Of a stretch of DNA of 64,000 nucleotides, positions 42,237 through 51,365 are shown piece by piece. Each line of letters begins with the position of its first letter. Position 1 is the first letter of the stretch. The DNA is taken from contig NZ_MSJR01000001.1 of the NCBI RefSeq assembly GCF_002078605.1, positions 682,001 to 746,000 of the forward strand, written 5' to 3'. The translations under genes were made by a program, and so were the position numbers. Below the pieces are notes generated by a model. It saw only the letters and a program-made list of their open reading frames with translations. It was not told the origin of the DNA and ran no database searches. The DNA is from Salegentibacter sediminis. Its GTDB lineage: Bacteria; Bacteroidota; Bacteroidia; Flavobacteriales; Flavobacteriaceae.

Positions 42237-44216
42237 ATGCTGAATTATTATTATAAAGATGAAATATCATCTTTTGTTCAAAAAAGTGCAGAAGAAATAA
42301 TCGGCCAGATAACGCTCTCCAATCAATTTGACGCTACACGGAATCAAAATAAATCTTGGGAACTTCAAATTCGTTCCTTAAAAGATATACTTAGAGGTTA
42401 CCAAGGAACAATTTTCTTTGAATTTTCTATACCAAGAATGGGGAAACGAGTTGATGTAATCTTAATTATTCAAGATATTGTTTTTGTAGTTGAATATAAG
42501 GTTGGGGAAAGTAATTATTTGAGTTATAATCTCGAGCAAGTTTGGGATTACGCTTTAGATTTAAAAAACTTTCATGCACCAAGTCATAATTCTTTATTAG
42601 TACCTGTCTTGGTAGCTACGGAAGCTCTGGAATCTTTTATTGAAATTGGCACAACTTCCCACAATGATAACCTTTTGCTACCTATTCGCACAAATAATTC
42701 AGGCTTGAATGAGGTGATCAAAACTACTATTAGCTTTTTTGGGGAGAAAAAGAATCTCATTGAGGGGAAACTTTTTTCTCAGGGAAGGTATTCGCCAACA
42801 CCAACGATTGTAGAAGCAGCTGTCTCACTATATAATGATCATACGGTAGATGAAATTACGCGAAATGATGCTGAGGCAAAAAACCTAACTGCCACTACTA
42901 CTTCGATAGCACAAATAATAAAGGAGGCTAAAAATGAAAGTAAAAAAGTTATTTGTTTCGTGACAGGAGTTCCCGGTGCAGGAAAAACTTTAGTTGGTCT
43001 AAAGGTAGCTACAACCCATTTAGAAGAGAAAAATGGAAATGCGAGTGTTTATTTATCTGGAAATGCACCGTTGGTAGCAATTTTACAGGAAGCATTGGCA
43101 CGTGACAAAGTGAAAAATGAAAGGGAAAAAGGGAATAAAATTACAAAAGGAAAAGCGAAAGCAGGAGTGAAAGCTTTCATCCAGATAATTCACCATTATA
43201 GAGATGCATATTTAGCTGATCCCAATCCTCCTTATGATCATATCGCAATTTTTGATGAGGCGCAGCGAGCCTGGAACAAAGAGCAAACGGTGAAATTTAT
43301 GAAACAAAAGAAGGGACAGACTGACTTTGATTACTCTGAACCTGAATTTTTGATTTCTTGTTTAGATAGGCATGAAGACTGGGCGGTAGTTGTTTGTTTA
43401 GTTGGGGGTGGTCAAGAAATAAATACGGGTGAGGCAGGAATTTCTGAATGGTTAGAAGCAATAAATAAAAGATTTAAGTATTGGGAGGTTTATATTTCTC
43501 CTAATCTAACTGACTCTGAATATGCTGCAGAAACTTCAATTAATCAATTAAAAAATAAAACTAAAGTTAAATTTGATTCAGACCTTCATTTAGCTGTTTC
43601 GATGCGCTCCTTTAGAGCAGAAAACCTCTCCTTATTGGTGAAAAATATTTTGGACCTAGATATTGAAAAGGCACGGCAGACTTTTTCTAATCTATCACCC
43701 AAATATCCAATTGTATTAACAAGGGATTTGACTAAAGCTAAGAAATGGTTACAGGAAAAAGCTAGAGGAAGTGAACGGTACGGAATTGTTGTATCATCAC
43801 AGGCACAACGATTAAAACCTTATGCAATTGACGTTAAATCACCAATGAATCCTGTACACTGGTTTTTGAATGATAAAGATGATGTTCGCTCCTCCTATTT
43901 TATGGAAGATGTCGCCACCGAATTCCATGTTCAAGGACTTGAATTGGATTGGGCATGTGTGGCTTGGGATGGTGATTTAAGATACTCAGAAAAGGGTTGG
44001 CAAACATTTTCGTTTGTAGGAAAAAAGTGGCAACATATTAGAAAAGAAGAGCGGAAAAAATATTTAATTAATGCTTATCGAGTTTTGCTAACGAGAGCAA
44101 GACAAGGAATGGTTATCGTAATTCCAGAAGGAAGCAATGAAGACCATACTAGAAAATCTGATTTTTATGATTCCACATATAATTACCTGAAAAGGGTTGG
44201 AATTCCATTTTTATAA
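42237..44216 (+). CDS. DUF2075-type helicase/ATPase with N-terminal PD-(D/E)XK nuclease-like domain
   Basis: 659 residues. Residues about 43-115 look like a PD-(D/E)XK nuclease: Glu43, GKRVDVIL with Asp73, then VVEYKVG with Glu86 and Lys88. Walker A is GVPGAGKT (244-251) and Walker B is IFDEAQRAW (Asp340/Glu341), the DUF2075 layout of superfamily 1-like helicases. A motif VI-like YRVLLTRARQGMVIVIP lies near the C-terminus. It heads a compact three-gene cassette with an HNH endonuclease, visibly AT-richer than the yaaA and pyruvate carboxylase genes on either side. The combination suggests a nucleic-acid-targeting defence system; the activity is inferred. Confidence 0.8.
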   Translation: MLNYYYKDEISSFVQKSAEEIIGQITLSNQFDATRNQNKSWELQIRSLKDILRGYQGTIFFEFSIPRMGKRVDVILIIQDIVFVVEYKVGESNYLSYNLEQVWDYALDLKNFHAPSHNSLLVPVLVATEALESFIEIGTTSHNDNLLLPIRTNNSGLNEVIKTTISFFGEKKNLIEGKLFSQGRYSPTPTIVEAAVSLYNDHTVDEITRNDAEAKNLTATTTSIAQIIKEAKNESKKVICFVTGVPGAGKTLVGLKVATTHLEEKNGNASVYLSGNAPLVAILQEALARDKVKNEREKGNKITKGKAKAGVKAFIQIIHHYRDAYLADPNPPYDHIAIFDEAQRAWNKEQTVKFMKQKKGQTDFDYSEPEFLISCLDRHEDWAVVVCLVGGGQEINTGEAGISEWLEAINKRFKYWEVYISPNLTDSEYAAETSINQLKNKTKVKFDSDLHLAVSMRSFRAENLSLLVKNILDLDIEKARQTFSNLSPKYPIVLTRDLTKAKKWLQEKARGSERYGIVVSSQAQRLKPYAIDVKSPMNPVHWFLNDKDDVRSSYFMEDVATEFHVQGLELDWACVAWDGDLRYSEKGWQTFSFVGKKWQHIRKEERKKYLINAYRVLLTRARQGMVIVIPEGSNEDHTRKSDFYDSTYNYLKRVGIPFL

Positions 44217-44227
44217 TGTAAAAAAAT

Positions 44228-44554
44228 ATGATAAAAAATAATATTGAATTTGAATACAGATATAGAGATGCTGCGAACTATAAAACGTATGGAGGCATCG
44301 TATTCAGCAATATGCATAAACTCTCTATTGAAGATATTAAGGATAGTATAAAAAAAATATTAATTGATGGTGAGTATTTTTATCCCTCTCCCTTGGGTAT
44401 TCCTACTTTTGAAACCAGTTTGATAAACCTCGATATCAATCCTACTTGGTATGAATTTACGGAGGTTGAGGTTACAGAAGAAAAAGTTTCTGATAACAGA
44501 GATATTACTGAATTCATAGAAGATTTGAAACATCAGAAATTAGCTGTAGGTTAA
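44228..44554 (+). CDS. Small protein of unknown function in the helicase/HNH cassette
   Basis: 108 residues, no signal peptide or membrane segment. It starts NNIEFEYRYRDAANYKTYGG and has a central LSIEDIKDSIKKILIDGEYFYPSPLGIPTF, then an acidic, helical tail (TEVEVTEEKVSDNRDITEFIEDLKHQK). I do not recognise the family. It begins 11 bp after the helicase stop and ends 3 bp before the HNH gene, so all three are co-translated. It could be a sensor, adaptor or inhibitor of the nuclease parts. Confidence 0.7.
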   Translation: MIKNNIEFEYRYRDAANYKTYGGIVFSNMHKLSIEDIKDSIKKILIDGEYFYPSPLGIPTFETSLINLDINPTWYEFTEVEVTEEKVSDNRDITEFIEDLKHQKLAVG

Positions 44555-44557
44555 TAT

Positions 44558-45538
44558 ATGTCAGAAGAGCTCATTTATAGATATTCCGCCTATTTCAAAA
44601 AACTAAATCGAGGTTATACCAAAGACCTTGGGAGGGCCCCTCATAAGCCAATTTTACTTCTTTCTGTAATTCAACTTATAGCTAAAGGATTAATTACCAC
44701 TAATAAAATATTTATTGATTCCGATCTGCTATTGGCGTTTCAAAATAATTGGAAACTATTGGTGCACACCGGTCATTCTCAAAATTTTGCTTTACCATTT
44801 TTCCATATGAGATCTGAACCATTCTGGCATTTAGTAGCCAAACCTGGAAAGCAATTATCGTTAACCAGTTCAAAAAGTATCAAAAGTTTCAATAGTCTCA
44901 ATGAAACTTTTGCATTTGCAGAAATTGATAAACAATTATTTCAGTTGCTTCTACTGCCGGAAAATCAATTATGGTTTGAGCAGTTATTAATCGAATTATA
45001 TTTCCCTAATTTTAAATCATATTACAAACGTCCCGAAAAGTATTCAGAAGAAATTAAAATTGAAAATGAGATTCTTAATGAACCAAGTGAAAAGTATCAG
45101 GCTCATATAAATGAATTAAAAAACCAATTAGAGGATAATCAATTTGAAGAGGAGATATTTATTCGGGGAAGTTTATTTAAGAAAACAGTTCCAAAAATAT
45201 ACGATTATACTTGCTGTATTTCTGGTTTAAAGATAAACTCAACACATAATGTGCAAATGGTAGATGCCTGCCATATTTATCCCTTTAGTATTTCTAATGA
45301 TGATACCGTTACAAATGGGATTGCTTTATCACCAACGCTTCATCGGGCTTTCGATCGGGGTTTGATTACTCTTAATTCTAGCTATGTAGTCAGAGTTTCA
45401 CCTTCAATTCAAGATGAAAGTAGTAACTATTCATTGAGCCAGTTTGAAGGTCGGCAAATTCTTCTTCCCGAAAATGAAAAATGGTATCCATCCCAGGAAT
45501 CGCTGAACTGGCACAATAAAGAAGCTTTCTTATTGTAA
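44558..45538 (+). CDS. HNH endonuclease with restriction-type N-terminal domain
   Basis: 326 residues. The C-terminal HNH_2-like ββα-metal motif has His239 (DACHIYPF), Asn253 (TNGIAL) and His262 (LHRAFDRG), with a Cys pair (YTCCISG) just before it. The first ~160 residues (RAPHKPILLLSVIQLIAKG ... FALPFFHMRSEPFWHLV) resemble the N-terminal region of HNH proteins annotated as phage-type restriction endonucleases, which may recognise modified DNA. Last gene of the cassette. No methyltransferase is nearby, so a classical restriction-modification pair is not indicated. Confidence 0.82.
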   Translation: MSEELIYRYSAYFKKLNRGYTKDLGRAPHKPILLLSVIQLIAKGLITTNKIFIDSDLLLAFQNNWKLLVHTGHSQNFALPFFHMRSEPFWHLVAKPGKQLSLTSSKSIKSFNSLNETFAFAEIDKQLFQLLLLPENQLWFEQLLIELYFPNFKSYYKRPEKYSEEIKIENEILNEPSEKYQAHINELKNQLEDNQFEEEIFIRGSLFKKTVPKIYDYTCCISGLKINSTHNVQMVDACHIYPFSISNDDTVTNGIALSPTLHRAFDRGLITLNSSYVVRVSPSIQDESSNYSLSQFEGRQILLPENEKWYPSQESLNWHNKEAFLL

Positions 45539-45659
45539 TTCCAGATATATTCTCAAAGTAGAATAATAAGGGAAACCTTGTACTTTTCTTTTTTACGAAT
45601 CAAGTTTCCACCTTGATCTTATTTTTTCGTATCTTATACCATCCAATTTTTTGAAAATT

Positions 45660-45896
45660 ATGGAAGGTCCTGAGAAAAAACCCAATTATGTGAAGTCCTG
45701 CATCGCCAGGTTCAGCTTCAGGGAGTCCTGCGATTTTTTGCTGGACTTTAACAGGTTTATGCTCTCCGATGATGAGAAGAAGGGCGAGGGGAAATTCATC
45801 AGGATTAGCTTCAATCGCGGCCGGCGCAAAGCCCGGAAACAAAACTTTAAATGCAGATATAAGATGATGACTAACTACGACAGATCGCTTAATTAG
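45660..45896 (+). CDS. Possible small basic protein (weak)
   Basis: A 78-codon frame starting MEGPEKKPNYVKSC, with RFSFRESCDFLLDFNRFML and a very basic C-terminal half (SFNRGRRKARKQNFKCRYKM). It has protein-like composition and is outside the repeat tracts, but I know no relatives and an antisense frame of similar length overlaps it. It is listed for completeness. It has no signal peptide and stands alone between the HNH gene and a repeat-rich spacer. Confidence 0.3.
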   Translation: MEGPEKKPNYVKSCIARFSFRESCDFLLDFNRFMLSDDEKKGEGKFIRISFNRGRRKARKQNFKCRYKMMTNYDRSLN

Positions 45897-46357
45897 TTGG
45901 TAGTCTTTTTAGTTCTCGGTTTTCGGTTCTCGGTTTTCGGTTCCCAGTTCTTGGTTTTCGGTTCTCGGTTCTCGGTTTTTTGTTTATTGTTTGGGTTTGT
46001 TGTTTTTCCTGTGACCCTGTGATGCAGTGAAGTTGTGACGCTGTGACGAAGTGATGTTGTGATTCGTTAGTTTGTTAATTCGTCGGGGACGTGAACCTTA
46101 AACGTTCAAAAGATTGCCGCGTCGGGCTAGGGCCCTCCTCGCAATGACGGTGGAAACAAAAGATTGCCACGTCGGGCTCGCGCCCTCCTCGCAATGACGC
46201 TTGAAACAAAAACTTCTACCGTCTACCGACTAAAGACTACCGACTAAAGTCTACCCACTAACTTTATAGAAATTTTAGCACTCCAAATCCCGCTTAGCTC
46301 TTTATCTTTTAATAGTTTTCGGAAGTAACCAGAATATTTATTTTTTAAAAACTTCAG
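45897..46357. repeat. Low-complexity and palindromic repeats before pyruvate carboxylase
   Basis: No gene. A degenerate tract of GGTTCTCGG/GGTTTTCGG units spans about 45909-45985, and short GTGACGCTGTGACGAAGTGA-like units follow to 46065. Two copies of AGATTGCC[GA]CGTCGGGCT...CCTCCTCGCAATGACG lie near 46110-46150 and 46161-46200. No clear TAnnTTTG promoter for the downstream gene was found. Confidence 0.75.
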
Positions 46358-49300
46358 ATGAAAATTCAAAAAGTATTGGTAGCCAACAGGGGAGAGATCG
46401 CAATCAGGATCTTTCGTGCCTGCACCGAGATAGGAATAAGAACCGTGGGGATCTACACCTTTGAAGACCGTTATTCCCTGCACCGCTACAAAGCCGACGA
46501 GTCTTACCAGATAGGCAGCGATAAAGAACCTCTTAAACCATACCTCGATATCCAGGCCATTATAAAACTGGCCAAAGAGATTGGTGCCGATGCTATTCAC
46601 CCCGGCTACGGATTCCTTTCAGAAAACGCCGACTTTGCCCAGGCCTGCGCCGATAATGAGCTCATCTTTGTGGGGCCGGAGGTTTCCGTGCTTAAAAGTC
46701 TGGGGGATAAAGTCACCGCCAAAAAGGTGGCTATAGAAAACAATGTACCGGTAATTGAAAGCAATACCAAAGAGCTCAATGATGAGGCAACGGCCCTGGA
46801 GGAAGCCGATAGGATTGGTTACCCCGTGATGCTGAAAGCAGCCAGTGGAGGTGGAGGCCGCGGAATGCGCGTGCTGCGCAATGAAGAGGAGCTAAAAAAG
46901 GCTTTTACCGAGTCTAAGCGGGAAGCCCTGAATGCCTTTGGAGACGACACGGTTTTCATCGAGAAGTTTATTGAAAATCCGAAGCATATAGAAATACAAA
47001 TCGTCGCCGATAACCACGGAAATATGGTGCACCTCTTTGAGCGCGACTGCTCCGTGCAACGCCGCTACCAGAAGGTGATAGAATTTGCACCTTCCCATAA
47101 CCTGGAACAGGAAACCAAAGAAAAGCTATACCAATATGCCCTGAATATTTGTGGCGCGGTGAATTATAATAACATCGGGACCGTAGAATTCCTGGTAGAT
47201 GAAGATGGCAGCATCTATTTTATAGAGGTGAATCCGCGTATCCAGGTGGAGCACACCGTCACCGAGGTGGTAACCAATATAGACCTGGTGAAGGCCCAGC
47301 TTTTTATCGCCGGCGGTTATCACCTAAGCGACAAACAAATCAAGATCAAAGACCAGGAGTCTTTACAGATCAATGGTTTTGCCCTGCAATGCCGAATCAC
47401 TACTGAAGATCCTGCCAACGACTTTAAACCCGATTACGGGACCATTACTACTTATAGGAGTGCTTCCGGATTTGGGATAAGGCTGGATGCGGGAAGTCTA
47501 TACCAGGGCGTGACTATCTCTCCCTTTTTCGATTCTATGCTGGTGAAGGTTTCGGCCAGTGGGCGTACCCTCGATGGCGCCTGCCGGAAGATGCGCCGTG
47601 CCCTGGCAGAGTTCAGGATACGAGGGGTGAAGACCAATATCTCTTTCCTGGATAATATTCTGAATCACCCAGGTTTCCGCGACGGAAGCGCTACGGTGAA
47701 TTTCATCGCCAGCCACCCGGAACTATTTAAGCTGAGGGAAACGCGAAACCGTGCCACCCGAATGGTGGAATTCCTCGGAGATATTGTGGTTAACGGAAAT
47801 CCCGATGTGAAGGAGGTAAAGGAGAAACCAGATTTCATCAAGCCTGAAGTGCCGGAATTTGACGCTAACGCGGCTTATCCCAAAGGTACCAAAGACCTGC
47901 TCACCGAACTGGGGCCGGAAGGCTTTTCAGAATGGTTGAAAAAGGAGAAAAAGATTCACTTTACCGATACCACCATGCGCGATGCGCACCAAAGTTTGCT
48001 GGCTACGCGTATGCGTACTGTAGATATGCTGAAAGTGGCTGAAGGTTATGCTAAAAACCACCCTGAAACTTTCAGTATGGAAGTCTGGGGCGGGGCTACC
48101 TTCGATGTTTGTTTGCGTTTTCTGAAGGAAAATCCCTGGGAACGCCTGCAATTACTTCGCAAGGCGATGCCTAATATCCTGCTGCAGATGCTCATAAGAG
48201 GTTCTAATGGCGTAGGCTACACCGCCTATCCCGATAATCTCATCGAGAAATTTGTAGCTGAAGCCTGGGAGAACGGGGTGGATATCTTCCGTATTTTCGA
48301 TTCTCTTAACTGGATGGAATCTATCGCGCCCTGTATTGATTATGTGAGAAAAAATACCGGCGGACTTGCAGAGGCTTCTATTTGCTATACCGGCGATATC
48401 CTGGATACGAAAAACACCAAATACAATCTTGACTATTACCTTCAACTGGCAAAAGATATCGAGAACGCCGGGGCACATATCCTGGCGATAAAAGATATGG
48501 CCGGCCTGCTAAAACCCTACGCTGCCGGCGAGCTTATTTCCGCATTGAAATCAGAAATAAATATTCCGGTGCACCTGCATACCCACGATACTTCCTCTAT
48601 TCAGGCGGCAACTTACCTGAGGGCGATAGAAGCAGGGGTAGATGTGGTAGACGTAGCCCTGGGCGGACTCTCAGGCCTTACCTCGCAACCTAACTTCAAT
48701 TCCCTGGTGGAAATGACCGCCTCCGGAGAGCGCCAGGCCGATTTTAATATGGAGAAACTCAATGAGTATTCTCATTACTGGGAAGAAGTGCGCAAATATT
48801 ATTTCCCTTTTGAGAGTGGCCTGAAAGCCGGTACCGCCGATGTGTATAAACACGAGATCCCGGGAGGGCAGTATTCCAACCTGAAACCCCAGGCCGAATC
48901 TTTAGGGCTTGGGCATCGTTTTCACGAGATCACCGCGATGTACTCTAAGGTGAACATGCTCTTTGGTGATATTATTAAAGTGACGCCCAGCAGTAAAGTG
49001 GTGGGAGATATGGCGCAGTACCTGGTCAGCAATAACCTGAGTATCGAAGATGTGAAGGAAAAAGGGGAGAAGCTTAACTTTCCGCAGTCGGTAGTGAATT
49101 TCTTTAGAGGAGACCTGGGGCAGCCCGTAGGTGGCTTCCCGAAAGACTTGCAGAAGATTATTTTGAAAGGGGAGAAACCTTATACCGACAGGCCAAATGC
49201 GCACCTGGAACCCATTGATTTTGATAAGGAGTTCAAAGAATTTGAAAACACTTTTAAAGAAGGTATGGGCCGTAAACTAGAAATGACCGATTTCCTTTCC

Positions 49301-49810
49301 TATAAACTCTATCCAAAAGTATTCACCGATTTCTTTAACCATTACAGGCAGTTTGGGGAAGTGATGAATATCCCAACCCCTGATTTCTTCTACGGAATGA
49401 CCCCGGGCGAGGAGATCACCGTGGAGATGGACAAAGGAAAGACACTGCTTATCGAGTTCCTTTCGGTGGGAACCGCAGGGGAAGACGGCCTGGTAGACGT
49501 TTTCTTTAAAGTAAACGGACAAACCCGAACGGTGAAAGTTCAGGATAAATCGGTTAAAGTGGAAAAGGTGGTGCACACCAAAGTCGATAAGGATGATTTT
49601 AAACAAGTGGGAGCACCGCTACAGGGGTCTTTATCCTCTATATTGGTAAGGCAGGGAGAAAAGGTTAAGAAGAACCAGCCCTTGTTCGTGATAGAAGCGA
49701 TGAAGATGGAAACCACCATCACCGCCACGGCCGAAGGAGAGATCGCTGATATTATCCACAAGGAAGGCACGATGGTCTTCGCCGATGACCTGGTAGTAAA
49801 ACTTAAATAA
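46358..49810 (+). CDS. pyc: Pyruvate carboxylase
   Basis: 1150 residues, the full-length single-chain enzyme making oxaloacetate from pyruvate and bicarbonate. Order: biotin carboxylase (1 to ~450; GYGFLSENADFAQAC, the ATP-grasp loop KAASGGGGRGMR, EVNPRIQVEH), carboxyltransferase TIM barrel (~530-800; TTMRDAHQSLLATRMRT, FRIFDSLNW, VHLHTHDTS), tetramerisation region, and biotin carrier domain with Lys1116 in EAMKMET. Anaplerotic, cytosolic. It is followed after 14 bp by a glycosylase-like gene. Its higher GC contrasts with the AT-rich cassette upstream. Confidence 0.97.
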   Translation: MKIQKVLVANRGEIAIRIFRACTEIGIRTVGIYTFEDRYSLHRYKADESYQIGSDKEPLKPYLDIQAIIKLAKEIGADAIHPGYGFLSENADFAQACADNELIFVGPEVSVLKSLGDKVTAKKVAIENNVPVIESNTKELNDEATALEEADRIGYPVMLKAASGGGGRGMRVLRNEEELKKAFTESKREALNAFGDDTVFIEKFIENPKHIEIQIVADNHGNMVHLFERDCSVQRRYQKVIEFAPSHNLEQETKEKLYQYALNICGAVNYNNIGTVEFLVDEDGSIYFIEVNPRIQVEHTVTEVVTNIDLVKAQLFIAGGYHLSDKQIKIKDQESLQINGFALQCRITTEDPANDFKPDYGTITTYRSASGFGIRLDAGSLYQGVTISPFFDSMLVKVSASGRTLDGACRKMRRALAEFRIRGVKTNISFLDNILNHPGFRDGSATVNFIASHPELFKLRETRNRATRMVEFLGDIVVNGNPDVKEVKEKPDFIKPEVPEFDANAAYPKGTKDLLTELGPEGFSEWLKKEKKIHFTDTTMRDAHQSLLATRMRTVDMLKVAEGYAKNHPETFSMEVWGGATFDVCLRFLKENPWERLQLLRKAMPNILLQMLIRGSNGVGYTAYPDNLIEKFVAEAWENGVDIFRIFDSLNWMESIAPCIDYVRKNTGGLAEASICYTGDILDTKNTKYNLDYYLQLAKDIENAGAHILAIKDMAGLLKPYAAGELISALKSEINIPVHLHTHDTSSIQAATYLRAIEAGVDVVDVALGGLSGLTSQPNFNSLVEMTASGERQADFNMEKLNEYSHYWEEVRKYYFPFESGLKAGTADVYKHEIPGGQYSNLKPQAESLGLGHRFHEITAMYSKVNMLFGDIIKVTPSSKVVGDMAQYLVSNNLSIEDVKEKGEKLNFPQSVVNFFRGDLGQPVGGFPKDLQKIILKGEKPYTDRPNAHLEPIDFDKEFKEFENTFKEGMGRKLEMTDFLSYKLYPKVFTDFFNHYRQFGEVMNIPTPDFFYGMTPGEEITVEMDKGKTLLIEFLSVGTAGEDGLVDVFFKVNGQTRTVKVQDKSVKVEKVVHTKVDKDDFKQVGAPLQGSLSSILVRQGEKVKKNQPLFVIEAMKMETTITATAEGEIADIIHKEGTMVFADDLVVKLK

Positions 49811-49824
49811 AAAAACCAAAGCTT

Positions 49825-50484
49825 ATTTTTCATCATACACATCCATATCGTCCTTTTATTCCTGAAAATGCGACAAAACTCATCGTGGGGACCTTACCCC
49901 CGCCGAGATTTACAAAGGGAGAGCTGAAGGAGGGCGATGTGGATTTCTGTTATGGGAGCCGGGATGGTTTGTTGTGGACGGTCCTGGATAAGATCTTTGG
50001 GCTGGATCTGAAATTTGAGACCACCGAGGAAGCCGTCCAGCAGCGAATAGATTTCCTGAAGGAACGCGGGATTGGTATCTGCGATATGGTAGAGAGCAGT
50101 CGGCGTGAAAAGATAGACGCCAGTGACCTGGGGATGCAAAAGGTAGAGCTTCGGGATATGATAGGCATTCTGCGGGAACATCCTAAAGTAGAACGGCTGT
50201 TATTCACGGGAGGGAACTCCAAAAACGGCCCCGAATATTTTTTCCGAAGACATCTCAGGGAAATAGAGGAGGATATCAGGCTTAAAGTGATCTCCAACGA
50301 GGTGCCCAGGGTTCATCAATTTGTCCTCGATGGCCGATTGATAAACACGGTTTCCCTCACTGCTCCCTCTGGTTCTGCTAACCGTGCGATAGGCAGTATG
50401 GAGCTCTATAAATACCTGAAACAAAAAGATGCTAATTTCAATACCATAGATTTTAGGGTGATGCAATACAGGGAATGGCTGTAA
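49825..50484 (+). CDS. Uracil-DNA-glycosylase-superfamily protein, probable ATT start
   Basis: About 219 residues. The UDG-like pattern is present: KLIVGTLPPPRF near residue 17-28 and the DFCYGSRDGLLW segment; the late PSGSANRAIG matches the second catalytic loop. The only canonical start codon near the 5' end is GTG at 49885, which would cut the conserved first strand KLIVGTLPPP. The frame upstream is open and reads FHHTHPYRPFIPENATKLI, a typical beginning for this family, from an ATT at 49825; an in-frame stop lies at 49804. I therefore infer initiation at ATT or a point change of ATG. It begins 14 bp after pyc and could be co-transcribed. Likely role: base-excision repair. Confidence 0.7.
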   Translation: MFHHTHPYRPFIPENATKLIVGTLPPPRFTKGELKEGDVDFCYGSRDGLLWTVLDKIFGLDLKFETTEEAVQQRIDFLKERGIGICDMVESSRREKIDASDLGMQKVELRDMIGILREHPKVERLLFTGGNSKNGPEYFFRRHLREIEEDIRLKVISNEVPRVHQFVLDGRLINTVSLTAPSGSANRAIGSMELYKYLKQKDANFNTIDFRVMQYREWL

Positions 50485-51095
50485 TTCGGTTATGAGTTGT
50501 CAGTTTTGAGTTGTGGGTTCTCCGTTTTTTTGTTTATGGTTTGGGGTTCGGTGTTTGCAAAGTGGAGAGAGGAGAGTCGATTTTTATCCCTTAAGGTTTG
50601 CTTATTACTTGCTGGGCTCACGGAGGAGGTTTTTTTCTTCCGCCGTCATCCTGAACTTGATTCAGGATCCCATCAGGGTGAGAGCAGAAGATAAACAGAA
50701 TGAGATACCGGGTCAAGCCCGGTATGATGATTCTCTGCGCGTTTATACCTACTGGCGTCACCCTGAACTCGATTCAGGATCCCATCAGGATGAGACCAGA
50801 AGTGAAAACAGGATGAGATACGGGATCAAGCCCGGTATGACGATTCTCTACGCGTTTATATCTACTGGCGTCACCCTGAACTCGATTCAGGATCCCATCA
50901 GGGTGAGACCAGAAGTGAAAACAGGATGAGATACCGGGTCATCCCGATAGCTATCAGAACGCCATGACGTTTATCTTGAAACCGTCACCCTGAACTCGAT
51001 TCAGGGTCTCATAAGAGTGAGGGGGCGGACAGTTGCGATAAGAGGGAACCCATAACTGAGAACCATTAAAAAAGCCTACCGACTGAAAACAAAAA
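50485..51095. repeat. Second cluster of REP-like palindromes
   Basis: No gene. Type A modules (TCATCCTGAACTTGATTCAGG and the variant TCACCCTGAACTCGATTCAGG) and type B modules (ATACCGGGTCAAGCCCGGTAT) alternate between about 50640 and 51020. An internal ~111-bp unit occurs twice (about 50757-50867 and 50868 onward). A GTTGTCAGTTTTGAGTTGTGGGTT-like tract precedes it at 50490-50520. Confidence 0.85.
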
Positions 51096-51130
51096 ACCCC
51101 AGGCTCAAAGTAAACCTCTGAAGCTGGGGT
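51096..51130 (-). terminator. Terminator of the bTHX gene pair
   Basis: On the minus strand ACCCCA...TGGGGT with an extended GCT/AGC pairing is followed by TTTTTTG. It lies about 100 bp beyond the bTHX stop. Confidence 0.55.
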
Positions 51131-51227
51131 CAACTGTAAAGTAGTTTTTTACGACTACTCCAGTTTTTCTATTATTTCAAGTTGTGCTGTCGGAGAACCG
51201 ACGCTATTTTTTTCAAGGTCTTCAGTC

Positions 51228-51362
51228 TTATTGAAGTTCTTTCTTACTCTGCTCGGCTACTGTGGTAGGTTTCACCTTAAACTTTTTTCGTTTAGGACGT
51301 AGTTTACCATAAGTGCCGATGGCAATTTTACCGCGTTTGGTTTTTTTGTCTCCTCTACCCAT
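51228..51362 (-). CDS. 30S ribosomal protein bTHX
   Basis: A 44-residue very basic protein: MGRGDKKTKRGKIAIGTYG, then KLRPKRKKFKVKPTTVAEQ and a short SKKELQ tail. This matches the bTHX (THX, S31-type) small-subunit protein that packs into a pocket at the top of the 30S head in Thermus and Bacteroidetes. It is easily missed by gene finders because of its size. It lies 3 bp downstream of another tiny gene and is followed by a terminator. Confidence 0.9.
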   Translation of the reverse strand: MGRGDKKTKRGKIAIGTYGKLRPKRKKFKVKPTTVAEQSKKELQ

Positions 51363-51365
51363 AAA

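Noticed and set aside
50513-50929. A 138-codon plus-strand frame
   Set aside because: Most of it encodes the same REP-derived peptides; no start context or family match.
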